Source of the DNA: Mesorhizobium ventifaucium
GTDB lineage: Bacteria > Pseudomonadota > Alphaproteobacteria > Rhizobiales > Rhizobiaceae
Direction of reading: 5' to 3'
DNA: 64,000 bases
NCBI RefSeq assembly: GCF_935822925.1
Contig: NZ_CAKXZS010000003.1
Coordinates: forward strand, 141,301 to 205,300
The position numbers and the translations under genes were made by a program. Below, piece by piece: positions 35,238 to 44,499 of the stretch. Below the pieces are notes generated by a model. The model ran no database searches and was not told where the DNA came from. It saw only the letters and a list, made by a program, of their open reading frames with translations. Within the stretch, counting starts at the first letter, position 1, and each line of letters starts with the position of its first letter.

Positions 35238-37007
35238 ATGATCGACAAGAATCAGATTGCAGCAGAACAGGCAATTTTTCGAGCCTTCGCAAACAGCTAT
35301 CTGCGTGAGCTGAATTCCGGGAACCCCGTGTTCCACCGCATTGGAGAACGGAACTTCGATTGCGTGGAGATTTCCCTGCCGTCGCGGCATGCCGTGCTGC
35401 GTATCGAAATGAAATCCCGATCGCTTTGCGGAATGCACCTGTTTGGACAGATCTGGATGCGTCAGGATGCCGGTCCGAACTGGCACGAGATAGAACCGAT
35501 CCTGGCCGTGCATCTGCTTGTGCTGGGAGCCAGGGAAGCCGGATCGGCCACGCATCGACAAGCCGATGTGGAACTCCTCGAACGGATTCTTCAGAGCTGT
35601 CAGGCGACGAAACGTTACCTCGACGCCGCCGATCGGGCGCCGCCACCGGTCGGCTTTATAGCCGCTGAACAATCCCTGTATTTCGGGCATCCGCTGCATC
35701 CGACGCCGAAGAGCCTGCAAGGCATGTCGAACTGGCAGCAGGAGGTCTATGCCCCCGAATTGCGCGGCGGTTTCCAACTGGCCTATTTCGCCGCCGCTGC
35801 CCACCTTGTTCGCGAGGATTCCGCTGGCATCGCGGTGGCCTCGATCGTCAACTCACTGCTGGGGAATGACGCCGGCAACGTTGCCGCGGGTAACGGCGAG
35901 ATGCTCCTGCCCATGCATCCGCTTCAGGCGCAAGCATTGATGCTCGACCCGGCGGTGCGCGCGCTCATCGATTCAGGGCAGATCCGGTATCTCGGTCCGG
36001 CAGGGCCGGTGTTCACGGCGACTTCTTCGGTGCGCACGGTTTACAGCGACGATGCCGCCTGGATGCCGAAATTCTCGCTGCCCGTCCGCATCACCAACTC
36101 CAAGCGCGTTAACAGGAGGCACGAGCTGGAGGCAGGCGTTGCCGTGGCGCGCCTGTTCGAACGCGCCGGCATCGACACGTTCGAGCCGCGCCTCGGCTTT
36201 CTCCACGACAGCGCATACGTGACGCTGGATATTTCCGGGCCGGCCGAGAGCGGTTTCGAAGTCATCTTCCGCCAAAACCCGTTCCGGGGCCGCGCCGACG
36301 ATCCCGTGATAACCGTTTCGGCACTGACGGCCGAACCACGTCCCGGGCACAGCTCATTGTTCGAAAACATCGTCCGGCGCGTCGCGCAGGATCAGGATAT
36401 CTCGGTGCGGCAGGCGTGCCGTCGCTGGTTCGAATGCTATCTCGACTGTGCGCTCGATCCGCTGGTCAAACTCTACGATCGGTTCGGCGTCGCGCTGGAA
36501 GCGCATCAGCAGAACAGCTTGCTCGACCTGTCGCAGCAGGGGCTTCCCAGCCGATATTTTTATCGCGACAGCCAGGGATTCTACCTCTCGAACAGTTTCA
36601 GGGCCCGGTGGTATGGCCTGGTCCCTGAGGTTGCCCAGATCCGCAGTCTCTTCTTCGACGACCGCGAGATTCGCGAGCGGCTCTCCTACTATCTCATCGT
36701 CAATCAGATCTTTTCGGTCGTCGCGCGCGCCGGGCATGACGGCCTGGCAAGCGAGGCCGAACTGATCGCCATCTTGCGTGCGCGGCTCAAGAAGCTGGCG
36801 CGAGAGCTCAGTGGCGCGGGCGGTGAATTCGCGACCAGCCTGCTGGACAAGCCGCACATCACCGCAAAGGCCAACCTGGCGATCCGGCTGCAGGATGTCG
36901 ATGAGCTGGCCGAGGGCGGCGGCGCCATCTACACGCATTTTCCCAATCCACTGAGCCGTGTCGGGCTGTTTGTGGCCGCGGAGCAGGCACATGCCATTGC
37001 CTCTTGA
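35238..37007 (+). CDS. asbA: NIS siderophore synthetase, petrobactin AsbA-like (IucA/IucC)
   Basis: A 589-residue IucA/IucC-family synthetase. Family segments include LLPMHPLQAQALML, FSLPVRITNSKRVNRRHELE and a C-terminal FhuF-like part with IVNQIFSVVARAG and FPNPLSRVGLFVAAEQ. In petrobactin synthesis AsbA joins citrate to spermidine using ATP. The call rests mainly on the intact asbABC-DE-F order that follows. The ATG at 35238 fits the family N-terminus; there is no strong ribosome site. It overlaps asbB by 17 bases. Length is close to the Bacillus protein (about 600). Confidence 0.88.
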   Translation: MIDKNQIAAEQAIFRAFANSYLRELNSGNPVFHRIGERNFDCVEISLPSRHAVLRIEMKSRSLCGMHLFGQIWMRQDAGPNWHEIEPILAVHLLVLGAREAGSATHRQADVELLERILQSCQATKRYLDAADRAPPPVGFIAAEQSLYFGHPLHPTPKSLQGMSNWQQEVYAPELRGGFQLAYFAAAAHLVREDSAGIAVASIVNSLLGNDAGNVAAGNGEMLLPMHPLQAQALMLDPAVRALIDSGQIRYLGPAGPVFTATSSVRTVYSDDAAWMPKFSLPVRITNSKRVNRRHELEAGVAVARLFERAGIDTFEPRLGFLHDSAYVTLDISGPAESGFEVIFRQNPFRGRADDPVITVSALTAEPRPGHSSLFENIVRRVAQDQDISVRQACRRWFECYLDCALDPLVKLYDRFGVALEAHQQNSLLDLSQQGLPSRYFYRDSQGFYLSNSFRARWYGLVPEVAQIRSLFFDDREIRERLSYYLIVNQIFSVVARAGHDGLASEAELIAILRARLKKLARELSGAGGEFATSLLDKPHITAKANLAIRLQDVDELAEGGGAIYTHFPNPLSRVGLFVAAEQAHAIAS

Positions 37008-38700
37008 TCTCCACGGCATCCCCGAGCTGCGTGTGATGCGCCAGCTCGCGGAAGCCCTGGTCTATGAGGGCCTGGTCGATTGCGCGGTGTCGCGCGGCAG
37101 CGGGAAAGCCGGTTTCGAATGGCGCTGCGGCGCCGCCTCGATACGCTGCGAGGGATCGATCGGCGCCTTCGGCCGGGTCAGGATTGTCGCCGAAACGATC
37201 GTGCGGGGCTGCGACGACCAATGGCGCCCGGCGACGCTCGGCGATCTCCTTGTGAGCATAGACACCTGCCCCGAACGGCGCGCGCAACTCACATCCGAAC
37301 TGGATCGGACGCTCGATTTCAGCGCCTGGAACGGGCGCAATCTCCGGCCCAGGCCGCGCCGCGATCTGCCATTTGCACAACTCGACAGCGCGATCGATGA
37401 GGGCCATCCCTATCATCCGTGTTTCAAGGCCCGCACCGGCTTCGATTACACCGACCATGTGGCGTACGGCCCGGAAGCAGGCAACGCCTTCCAGCTGGCT
37501 TGGCTGGCGGTCGCGCCCGAACGTCTGCACTCGGCGTTTCCTACGGACGAGCAGGCTTTCTGGATGCACGAACTCGGCGCCGAAACCTACTCGCTGCTGG
37601 ACGAACGCCGTGCCCGGCTCGGCGACAATGCAAGGCGGTTCGGCCTGATGCCGCTGCATCCCTGGCAATGGAAAGCGTTGCAGGGCTCGGAGCTGTCGCG
37701 CTGGCTGGCGGAGGGCTCCGCCGGTTTCCTCGGCCAGGCCGGCGATCGCTATACCGCCAGCCAATCCGTGCGGACGCTTTTCAATCGCGATCACCCGCGA
37801 CGCGCCAATCTCAAACTGCCGATGAACCTCGTCAACTCGTCGGCCAAGCGCATCATCGAGCCGCATTCGGTGTGCAGCGCGCCGTCGATCAGCCGCTGGC
37901 TCAAGGACATTGTCGCCAGCGATACGCTGTTCGAGGCGCGCTATTCGCTCACGATCCTCGCCGAATATGCCGGTACGATCGCAGATCGGGAAGGACCACT
38001 GGCAGGACAGATCGCCGCGATTTGGCGGGAGGACGTTACCAGCAGCCTTCAGTCCGGCGAAACCGCTGTGCCTCTCAACGCGCTGATGGCCTTGGAGAGT
38101 GACGGCCGGCCGTTCGTCGCGGACTGGATCGAGCAGTACGGGCTTGACGCCTGGCTCGACAGGCTTGTGGATACGGTGGCGATGCCGGTGTTTCACCTGC
38201 TCGTCGGCCATGGCATCGCGACGGAAGCGCATGGCCAGAACCTGATCCTGATCCATCGCGATGGCTGGCCAGTGAGGCTGGCGATGCGCGACTTCCACGA
38301 CAGCGTCGAATATGTGCCTGGCTTCCTGCGCGATCCCTCCACTGTTCCCGACTTCCTCGCCTTGAACCCTGCCTATCATGACGCCGCGCCCAACCAGTAC
38401 TACTGGATGGAGAGCGCCGATTTGCTCGGCGAACTCTGCCTGGACGCCTTGTTTGTCTACAACCTCGCCGAGATCTCGCATCTGCTGCGGCATTGTTACG
38501 GTCTCGACGAAGACAGCTTCTGGTCAGGCGTCGGCAGGCGGTTGCAGGACCATTGCCGGCAGTTCGGACTGACACACCGGCAAGCCGCGCTTGGCCTGTT
38601 CCAGCCTCGCATCCGCACGGAATCGCTGCTGCGACGCAAGCTCGCGCCACCGGGCACCGAATGCACTCACGAAATCCCAAACAGCCTTGCAGTCGCGTAG
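36991..38700 (+). CDS. asbB: NIS siderophore synthetase, petrobactin AsbB-like (IucA/IucC)
   Basis: A 569-residue second synthetase of the IucA/IucC family. It has GLMPLHPWQWKALQG, the ATP/citrate region LKLPMNLVNSSAKRIIEP, and GHGIATEAHGQNLILIHRDG then RLAMRDFHDSVEYVPGF near the active site. In petrobactin assembly AsbB attaches the second spermidine (or 3,4-dihydroxybenzoyl-spermidine) to the citrate intermediate. Start at 36991, overlapping asbA; the neighbouring genes support the pathway call. Confidence 0.88.
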   Translation: MPLPLDLHGIPELRVMRQLAEALVYEGLVDCAVSRGSGKAGFEWRCGAASIRCEGSIGAFGRVRIVAETIVRGCDDQWRPATLGDLLVSIDTCPERRAQLTSELDRTLDFSAWNGRNLRPRPRRDLPFAQLDSAIDEGHPYHPCFKARTGFDYTDHVAYGPEAGNAFQLAWLAVAPERLHSAFPTDEQAFWMHELGAETYSLLDERRARLGDNARRFGLMPLHPWQWKALQGSELSRWLAEGSAGFLGQAGDRYTASQSVRTLFNRDHPRRANLKLPMNLVNSSAKRIIEPHSVCSAPSISRWLKDIVASDTLFEARYSLTILAEYAGTIADREGPLAGQIAAIWREDVTSSLQSGETAVPLNALMALESDGRPFVADWIEQYGLDAWLDRLVDTVAMPVFHLLVGHGIATEAHGQNLILIHRDGWPVRLAMRDFHDSVEYVPGFLRDPSTVPDFLALNPAYHDAAPNQYYWMESADLLGELCLDALFVYNLAEISHLLRHCYGLDEDSFWSGVGRRLQDHCRQFGLTHRQAALGLFQPRIRTESLLRRKLAPPGTECTHEIPNSLAVA

Positions 38701-38713
38701 GGAGACAGAAAAC

Positions 38714-39985
38714 ATGATCTCAATCAACGACACGGTCTTTGATCAAACCTATTTCCGCGACGCGGCGGACCGCATTGCGGCCGCGGCGCAACTCGACGAG
38801 CGCGCAGGCGACCGCTTTGCGGTCTGTTTCTCCGAGGCGCAGGATTGGCTGGCGTTCTTCTTTGCCGCGCGTGCGGCCGGCGCCAGCGTGCTGCCGCTGC
38901 ATCCCTCGACCCCATATGCCGCGGCGCGCCGGCAGGCGGAGACGGCGAAGTGCAACTGGCTTTTCTACAACCGGCTGGAAAGCGAGCCGATCTGCGAGGA
39001 GCGCGCCAGCGAAGCTGGACAGCTGTTGCAGATGAGCTCTGGCACGACCGGCGAGCCGAAATGCATCGCGCGCGCCTGGAGCGAGATAGACGACGAGGTC
39101 GAGAGCTACACCTCGGCGTTTGTCGAGCCACAGGACATGACCCCGTTGATCGCCGGTCCAACCACCCATTCCTATGGCTTGATCTGCGGCGTGATGGCGG
39201 CGCTGAAGCGCGGCCAGTCGCCCGCCATACTGGACACCGGCAACCCCAAATTCCTGCTGCGCAAGCTGCGCGAAACGGAGCGGCCCTATCTGATCTCATC
39301 GCCGGCCATCCTGCACACGCTCGCCAGGCTTCTGCCGGCCGGCGAGCAGATCCACGCAACGATGACATCCGGCACCCTCTTGCCCGACCCCTGGTTCGGG
39401 CAGATCAGGGCCAAATCTAAATACATGTTCCAGCAGTACGGCTGCTCGGAAGCCGGCTGCATCGCGATCAACCCGGATGTGCAAGCGGCTAATGAAGTCG
39501 GCTATGTGCTGCCGCGCTTTGCGTTGCGCGACGCCGGCACGGCCAGTGAGCCGAAGGAAATTGCCGTCGAGCGCAAAGGCGTGGCGGTCGAGACGCGCGA
39601 CCTGGGTTATCGCCGCGATGACGGCATGCTGGTCTTCCTGTCGCGTCTCGACGATTTGATCAACGTCTCGGGCCTCAATGTCTATCCGAAGGAAGTCGAG
39701 GATGTGGTCATGACGTTCGGCGGCATTGGCGACGCGGTCGTGTTCCGCAAGCAGGATGCATTCGCGCGCGAGCGCGTCGCGCTTCTGTTCAGCGCCGAAC
39801 ATGCGGTCGACCGGACGCAGCTTCGGCAATGGTGCGTCGAGCGGCTTGCGGCACACCAGATGCCAACCGAGATCGTTCAGGTGGAGCGGATCCCGCGCCA
39901 GGCCAACGGCAAGATCAGCCGGCGCGACGTGGCTGTGCGCTACGGCACGGGCGAATTCGCGCCGGTACGGACGGAGGCAGCCTGA
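38714..39985 (+). CDS. asbC: 3,4-dihydroxybenzoate adenylating enzyme, AsbC-like
   Basis: A 423-residue AMP-binding enzyme, short for the ANL superfamily. The P-loop LLQMSSGTTGEPKCIARAW, the aromatic-site QQYGCSEAGCIAI, the hinge GYRRDDGMLVFLSRLDDLIN and the catalytic-Lys end RIPRQANGKISRRDV are all present. In petrobactin synthesis AsbC activates 3,4-dihydroxybenzoate and loads it on the AsbD carrier. GGGAGACAG precedes the ATG at 38714. It shares one base with the next gene, whose N-terminus is its carrier partner. Confidence 0.9.
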   Translation: MISINDTVFDQTYFRDAADRIAAAAQLDERAGDRFAVCFSEAQDWLAFFFAARAAGASVLPLHPSTPYAAARRQAETAKCNWLFYNRLESEPICEERASEAGQLLQMSSGTTGEPKCIARAWSEIDDEVESYTSAFVEPQDMTPLIAGPTTHSYGLICGVMAALKRGQSPAILDTGNPKFLLRKLRETERPYLISSPAILHTLARLLPAGEQIHATMTSGTLLPDPWFGQIRAKSKYMFQQYGCSEAGCIAINPDVQAANEVGYVLPRFALRDAGTASEPKEIAVERKGVAVETRDLGYRRDDGMLVFLSRLDDLINVSGLNVYPKEVEDVVMTFGGIGDAVVFRKQDAFARERVALLFSAEHAVDRTQLRQWCVERLAAHQMPTEIVQVERIPRQANGKISRRDVAVRYGTGEFAPVRTEAA

Positions 39986-41328
39986 TGACCTACGATCAAA
40001 TACTCGACGCGATCGGGACGATCCTGCGCGACAAGCTCGACAACCAGCACATGGATGCCTTCGCGCCGCAAGCCAGGCTGAACGAGGATCTGTATCTCGA
40101 TTCCGTGCTCATCCTCGAGCTCATGCTGGCGCTTGAGCTCGACCACGGCGTCGCGCTGCCCGAGGAGGTGATCAGTCGTCAGGATGTGGACACGGTGGAC
40201 GATCTGGCGCGGCTGTTCGTCAAGGCCTCGGAACCAAATGGAACACTGGTGAAGCCGGCAAAGGAACTTGTTCTCGCTCGCGCCGAAAGAGAAGCGGTTG
40301 AGCTGATCGGCGTGCATGGCGAGGACTTCGTCGACATCAAGGTCCATTGCTTCGTCAGTAATGTCTGCCACGCGGTGAAGCAAAGGCAGCTTGATCATCG
40401 ACCTTTCTTATTCGGCGTCTGCGATGCGGGTTTCGCCGTCGATAAAAGCTGGCGGCTGGCGTATCACGCGCCTGAAATCAACCACGACTTCTTCCGCGAT
40501 TGGTTCGAGCGCCTGTACGGCGCCAAGGTCCGCCAATGGTATCGGCCGGACGCCGCCAAGGTGGAGAACCTGGCAACGATGCTGGAGCTTCTGGAGCACA
40601 AGAAGGGGAGCGAGTACCTGATGGTGATGCTCGATCTCTTCCACCTGCCGGAGCGCGAGAACAAGTTCAACCAGAATCCCTTCCCGCACTATCTGATGCT
40701 GGAACACACCGACGATCCGGCGGTTTGGATGGTCCTCGATCCGGATTTCCGCTGGGAAGGCAGGATCGAGAAGCAGAAAGTCATCAACGCGATCATGCAG
40801 CCGACCGTTGCCGGCGGCTTCATTTTCGACGCTGCCGATATCCGGAAACCGTCCGCCGTCGATCTGCGCGACTACTTCCTTGCCTGTTTCCATGAAGACG
40901 ACAATCTGCTGACGCGCGCAACGCGCGAAGTCGTTCGGGCGCATTTGGACGGCCGCGACGGCGTGAAACTGCCCGAGTTGTCGATGGCGCTGCGCGAGCT
41001 GCCAGTCATCTCGATCCGCAAATACGCGCTGGAGCATGGCTTTGCCTTTTTCTGGCGATCGCTGCAGCTATCCAACGCCGAATTCGACACGATCTGCGAC
41101 GACATCGAATACTTGATCCAGGAATTCAAGGCGCTTCACTACGCCATCATGAAGCTCAGCCAGACAGGCGACGAAGCCGTGGCGGCGCGGGTGTTTGAAA
41201 AACTCTATATGCTGGACGCGATGGAGCGCTCGCTGAAGCGTCGTCTTGCCCAAACCTATCGGCTGTGGTGCGACACGCGCGGCCTCCTGCACGCGCCGCG
41301 CCACGATGTCGAGGACGCGGTCGCATGA
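39985..41328 (+). CDS. asbDE: Fused AsbD (carrier) and AsbE (condensation) protein
   Basis: A 447-residue fusion. Residues 1-82 are an acyl-carrier domain with the phosphopantetheine attachment Ser40 in LYLDSVLILELMLALE. The remaining 365 residues (from EPNGTLVKPAKEL) are AsbE-like, with ICDAGFAVDKSW-like and NKFNQNPFPHYLMLEHTDDP segments. In Bacillus anthracis, AsbD and AsbE are separate proteins: AsbD carries 3,4-dihydroxybenzoyl and AsbE transfers it to a spermidine amine. Here they are one chain. GGAGG lies before the ATG. It overlaps asbF by 4 bases (ATGA). Confidence 0.88.
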   Translation: MTYDQILDAIGTILRDKLDNQHMDAFAPQARLNEDLYLDSVLILELMLALELDHGVALPEEVISRQDVDTVDDLARLFVKASEPNGTLVKPAKELVLARAEREAVELIGVHGEDFVDIKVHCFVSNVCHAVKQRQLDHRPFLFGVCDAGFAVDKSWRLAYHAPEINHDFFRDWFERLYGAKVRQWYRPDAAKVENLATMLELLEHKKGSEYLMVMLDLFHLPERENKFNQNPFPHYLMLEHTDDPAVWMVLDPDFRWEGRIEKQKVINAIMQPTVAGGFIFDAADIRKPSAVDLRDYFLACFHEDDNLLTRATREVVRAHLDGRDGVKLPELSMALRELPVISIRKYALEHGFAFFWRSLQLSNAEFDTICDDIEYLIQEFKALHYAIMKLSQTGDEAVAARVFEKLYMLDAMERSLKRRLAQTYRLWCDTRGLLHAPRHDVEDAVA

Positions 41329-42170
41329 GGCTGTCGCTCTGCACGATCACCTTCCGCCATCATCTGCTGTCGCTGGAGGACATCGCGCGATGGGCGGCGG
41401 CGAACGATTTCCAGGGCATCGAGCTCTGGGGCGCACACGCGCGCAACATGCAGCATATGACCGAGCGCAACGCCGACTGGATGGCGGCGTTCGGGCTTTC
41501 GGTGCCGATGCTCAGCGACTATCTGCCTCTCGATGAGGATTTGGCGTCGCTGCGCCACGCCACGTCGAACCTCTGCCGCCTGGCCGGCCGCTGGGGCGCC
41601 CGCAAGGTGCGCACGTTCGCCGGCAAGTCGGCAAGCCGGGACACCTCGCCCGAAGCGCGCTGGCGACTTTCGGCGCGGCTCAAGGACGCCTGCATGATGG
41701 CGCAGGACCAGGGCTGCCAGCTACTGGTGGAGACACATCCGGGAACGCTGGCCGATACGCTGTCGTCGACGCAGCGCCTGATCGAGGACGTCGACCATCC
41801 GGCGCTGGGCATCAATTTCGACACCTTGCACGTCTGGGAAGGGGGCGCCGATCCGGTCGCCGCGCATCGCGCGCTGTTGCCGCATATCCGGCACTATCAT
41901 CTGAAGAATGTACGCTCGCGTGCCGACCTCGCCGTCTTCGAGCCGGCAAACGTCTATGCCGCGGCCGGAAAGCGGACGGGCATGACCGCGCTTTTCGATG
42001 GCGCGGTGGACTATCTGCAATTCCTGGATGAGGTGTTCGAGCGCGAGGAGGTGGATGCCTCGCTGGAATGGTTTGGCGGCGACTGCTTCAACATCCTCGC
42101 CAATGACGCACGCAGCATGCATCTCCTCAAGGCCGATCGCGACGCGCCGATCCGCGCCGGCGTCGCTTGA
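41325..42170 (+). CDS. asbF: 3-dehydroshikimate dehydratase, AsbF-like
   Basis: A 281-residue (beta/alpha)8 metal-dependent enzyme. RLSLCTITFRHHLLSLEDIA and FQGIELWGAHARN match AsbF closely. Likely metal and catalytic residues are E136 and H138 (ETHPGTLADTL), D166 (NFDTLHVWE), H192 and K194 (HYHLKN) and E248 (LEWFG); VFEPANVYAAAGKRTGM is also shared. It converts 3-dehydroshikimate to 3,4-dihydroxybenzoate, the unusual catechol of petrobactin. This is the most diagnostic gene of the cluster. It is the last gene of the operon, followed by a strong terminator. Confidence 0.93.
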   Translation: MRLSLCTITFRHHLLSLEDIARWAAANDFQGIELWGAHARNMQHMTERNADWMAAFGLSVPMLSDYLPLDEDLASLRHATSNLCRLAGRWGARKVRTFAGKSASRDTSPEARWRLSARLKDACMMAQDQGCQLLVETHPGTLADTLSSTQRLIEDVDHPALGINFDTLHVWEGGADPVAAHRALLPHIRHYHLKNVRSRADLAVFEPANVYAAAGKRTGMTALFDGAVDYLQFLDEVFEREEVDASLEWFGGDCFNILANDARSMHLLKADRDAPIRAGVA

Positions 42171-42205
42171 TCGTCGAAGGCGCCAACGCAGACGTCGTTT
42201 TCGAA

Positions 42206-42239
42206 GCCGGCGCGGGCGATTGCCCAGGCCGGCGTTTTT
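42206..42239 (+). terminator. Intrinsic terminator after asbF
   Basis: GCCGGC (42206-42211) pairs with GCCGGC (42228-42233), an inner GGGC/GCCC stem closes on a GATT loop, and TTTTT follows at 42235-42239. It sits between the convergent asbF and TonB-receptor genes and ends the asb transcript. Confidence 0.85.
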
Positions 42240-42245
42240 CCAACC

Positions 42246-44333
42246 TCAGAACCGCGCGGTGGCGCTCAGCCGGAACGAGCGGCCGGGATCGTAGTGCGGC
42301 GCCACGCCAACGAAATCCTGCCCGTAGGCAGCGCGGTCGGTGTAGGCCTCGTCAAAAATGTTGAGCGCGTCGGCGCGCAGCGTGAAGTTCGGCTTCGAAG
42401 GCGGCGTCCACTCGACATAGGCGTTCACCACCTCATAGCCAGGAAGTTCCTTCTTTGCGCTTGCCGGATCGGTTGGATGCCGCGCCAGGGTCCTGTCGGT
42501 CTTCAAGGCGATTTCGATGTCGCCACCGACTTTGACGCCCCAATCGTCGAATGTGTAGCCGGCGCCGATCATCACGATCTGGCCGAGAGGCGTCGTCAAA
42601 TAGCGGCCGATCTCCGTATCAGCCGGCTCGCCGTCGACGTCGGCATCGATGTCGGCGTATTTCACACTGACAAAGCCGGCGTCCCAATCATAGCGGACGC
42701 CGATCTCCCAGCCCTTGGAAACGAGGTCGAGCGTTCGGATCGATGTCACCTCCGGGACCGGCGCGCCACGTCCGAACACCGGCAGGCGCGCGTCGTTGAT
42801 GTCGGTGCGAAACACGTTCGCCTCGAAGGTGAAGCCGTTGGAGCGCGCCTCCAGACCGGCCGTATAGTTGTTCGACGTCACCGGCTCCGGGCCATCGCCA
42901 TAGGTCCACAGCGGGTTCTGCAGGTAGTTTTCCGCCAGCGGAACACCGCCCCAGACATGCGAGGTACCCGCCTTTACCGTCAGGAACTCCGGCATAAGGT
43001 CATACTCGCCCGAAATGTTGCCGCTGATCCCGGCGTTGTTCCAGTCCGAGTCGTCTACGCCGGTGAACCATTGGTGATCGGCCCGCCCGCCGAAGGAAAT
43101 CCTGGTGCGGTCGAAGGGCTCCAGCCGCGCCTGTGCATAGGCGCCGATATTGGTGGCGCGCTCGTCCGTAAAGAACGGCTCCGTCGGGTTGAGATAATCC
43201 AGTTCGGCCTTGTCGTTGTAGAAGTCGAAGCCGGCAGTGACGCTGCCGATGTCGAGCGCGAACCGGTTCTCCAATTTGCCATTGAAGCTGCTGGTTGCGC
43301 CTTCCGTCGGCGAAACAACGTCGACGAAATATTCAGGCGCGGCGATCTGCGTTTTACTATAGGCAAGCACGATCTTCGGGTCCCACCAGCCTTCCGGCGA
43401 CGTATCCGTATAGGTAAAGACCGTGTTCTGGCGGCGCAGATCGTAGTTCCGCAATTCGGGTTCCCGGCCCGGCCGATTGATATAGACGTTGGCGCGATAG
43501 GGGCGCAGCGCGTCGTCGCGGACCTGCTCGTGGCTGAGCTCGAAACGATGGCCCTCGACGCTCTCGTAGGCGATCTTGGCTAACCCGCTGATCAGATCGG
43601 TGCCGGTCCCCGGCATCTCCTGGCCATTGCCGGCGGTGAAGTTGCCGCCACGGCCGTAGTTGATGTAGCCGAGATACTCGAAGCCGTCCTGCTGGCCGAA
43701 GCCGCTCACCCCGGTGGTGAACGTCTCGCTGTTGGTGTCCCATATGCCGGTGACGAAACCGCCAAAATTGCGGCCGGGTTCGAGCAGGTCAACGGCGTCC
43801 TTGGTCTCGAATCCAAGCGAGCCCGCGAGTGCTCCCGGACCGGCGTCGGCCGGCGCGACGCCTGCCTGCACCGACGCTGCCTTCAAAAGTGCCGGGTCGA
43901 GCAGATATGTGCCGTTGTGGTGGAACACCTTGTTGTTCTGTCGCGACCCGTCGACGGTCACGGCCAGATTGTTCTCGTCGACGCCGTTGACGTAGATCTT
44001 CTGCGTGCTGGGGATCGCGCCGCCGACGGCGATCTGCGGCTCACCGGAGAACACCTCCCTCAAATCCTGAGGTTTCTTGCGGTTGATCTCCTGCTGGTCG
44101 ATGGTGATCAGGTCGGCGCCGGCCGTCGCGTTGGCGCCCGCCCCCACGTCCACGACGAGAATGGTGTCGAGTTGCGTGCCCCCGGCGGGAGCTTGGGCTA
44201 CTTCATTTTCTTTGGTCGTGCTCGTCCCGGCTTCCGCTTCTGGGGCGGGGGCAGACTGCGCCAGCGCGTAGGGACACAAGAAAAAGGACATCGCGGTGCT
44301 GACGGTCAGCGCTCGCAACAGTTCTGGCGACAT
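42246..44333 (-). CDS. TonB-dependent outer-membrane receptor
   Basis: A 695-residue receptor with a signal peptide (MSPELLRALTVSTAMSFFLC, cleavage near ALAQ). The plug domain carries LITIDQQEINRKKPQDLREV, VTVDGSRQNNKVFHHNGTYL and GPGALAGSLGFETKDAVDLL. The beta-barrel ends with PGRSFRLSATARF, with the expected terminal Phe. There is no STN domain, so no surface signalling. GAGGGG precedes its start. The plug motifs recall the heme/hemoglobin receptor branch, but its place beside asb and Fat-like genes suggests ferric-petrobactin uptake. Confidence 0.9.
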   Translation of the reverse strand: MSPELLRALTVSTAMSFFLCPYALAQSAPAPEAEAGTSTTKENEVAQAPAGGTQLDTILVVDVGAGANATAGADLITIDQQEINRKKPQDLREVFSGEPQIAVGGAIPSTQKIYVNGVDENNLAVTVDGSRQNNKVFHHNGTYLLDPALLKAASVQAGVAPADAGPGALAGSLGFETKDAVDLLEPGRNFGGFVTGIWDTNSETFTTGVSGFGQQDGFEYLGYINYGRGGNFTAGNGQEMPGTGTDLISGLAKIAYESVEGHRFELSHEQVRDDALRPYRANVYINRPGREPELRNYDLRRQNTVFTYTDTSPEGWWDPKIVLAYSKTQIAAPEYFVDVVSPTEGATSSFNGKLENRFALDIGSVTAGFDFYNDKAELDYLNPTEPFFTDERATNIGAYAQARLEPFDRTRISFGGRADHQWFTGVDDSDWNNAGISGNISGEYDLMPEFLTVKAGTSHVWGGVPLAENYLQNPLWTYGDGPEPVTSNNYTAGLEARSNGFTFEANVFRTDINDARLPVFGRGAPVPEVTSIRTLDLVSKGWEIGVRYDWDAGFVSVKYADIDADVDGEPADTEIGRYLTTPLGQIVMIGAGYTFDDWGVKVGGDIEIALKTDRTLARHPTDPASAKKELPGYEVVNAYVEWTPPSKPNFTLRADALNIFDEAYTDRAAYGQDFVGVAPHYDPGRSFRLSATARF

Positions 44334-44499
44334 CGGCTAAATCCCCTCGAATGCGGTAGCCCCGGCTGGCGCGAACCGCGCCTGTGCGACTGCCTTAACG
44401 CATCGGTTGCGCTGCGGCAATAAACTTGATAATAAAAATCCAGTTATGCAAGCCGTTGTAACTGTTGCGCTCTTCGAGCGCCGCGGCCTCGGAGCTTAC

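Noticed and set aside
44427..44441. TGA-N9-TCC upstream of the TonB receptor as an iron box
   Set aside because: One mismatch to TGA-N9-TCA; a match this loose is expected by chance in a spacer of this length. A second one at 48430-48444 is equally weak.
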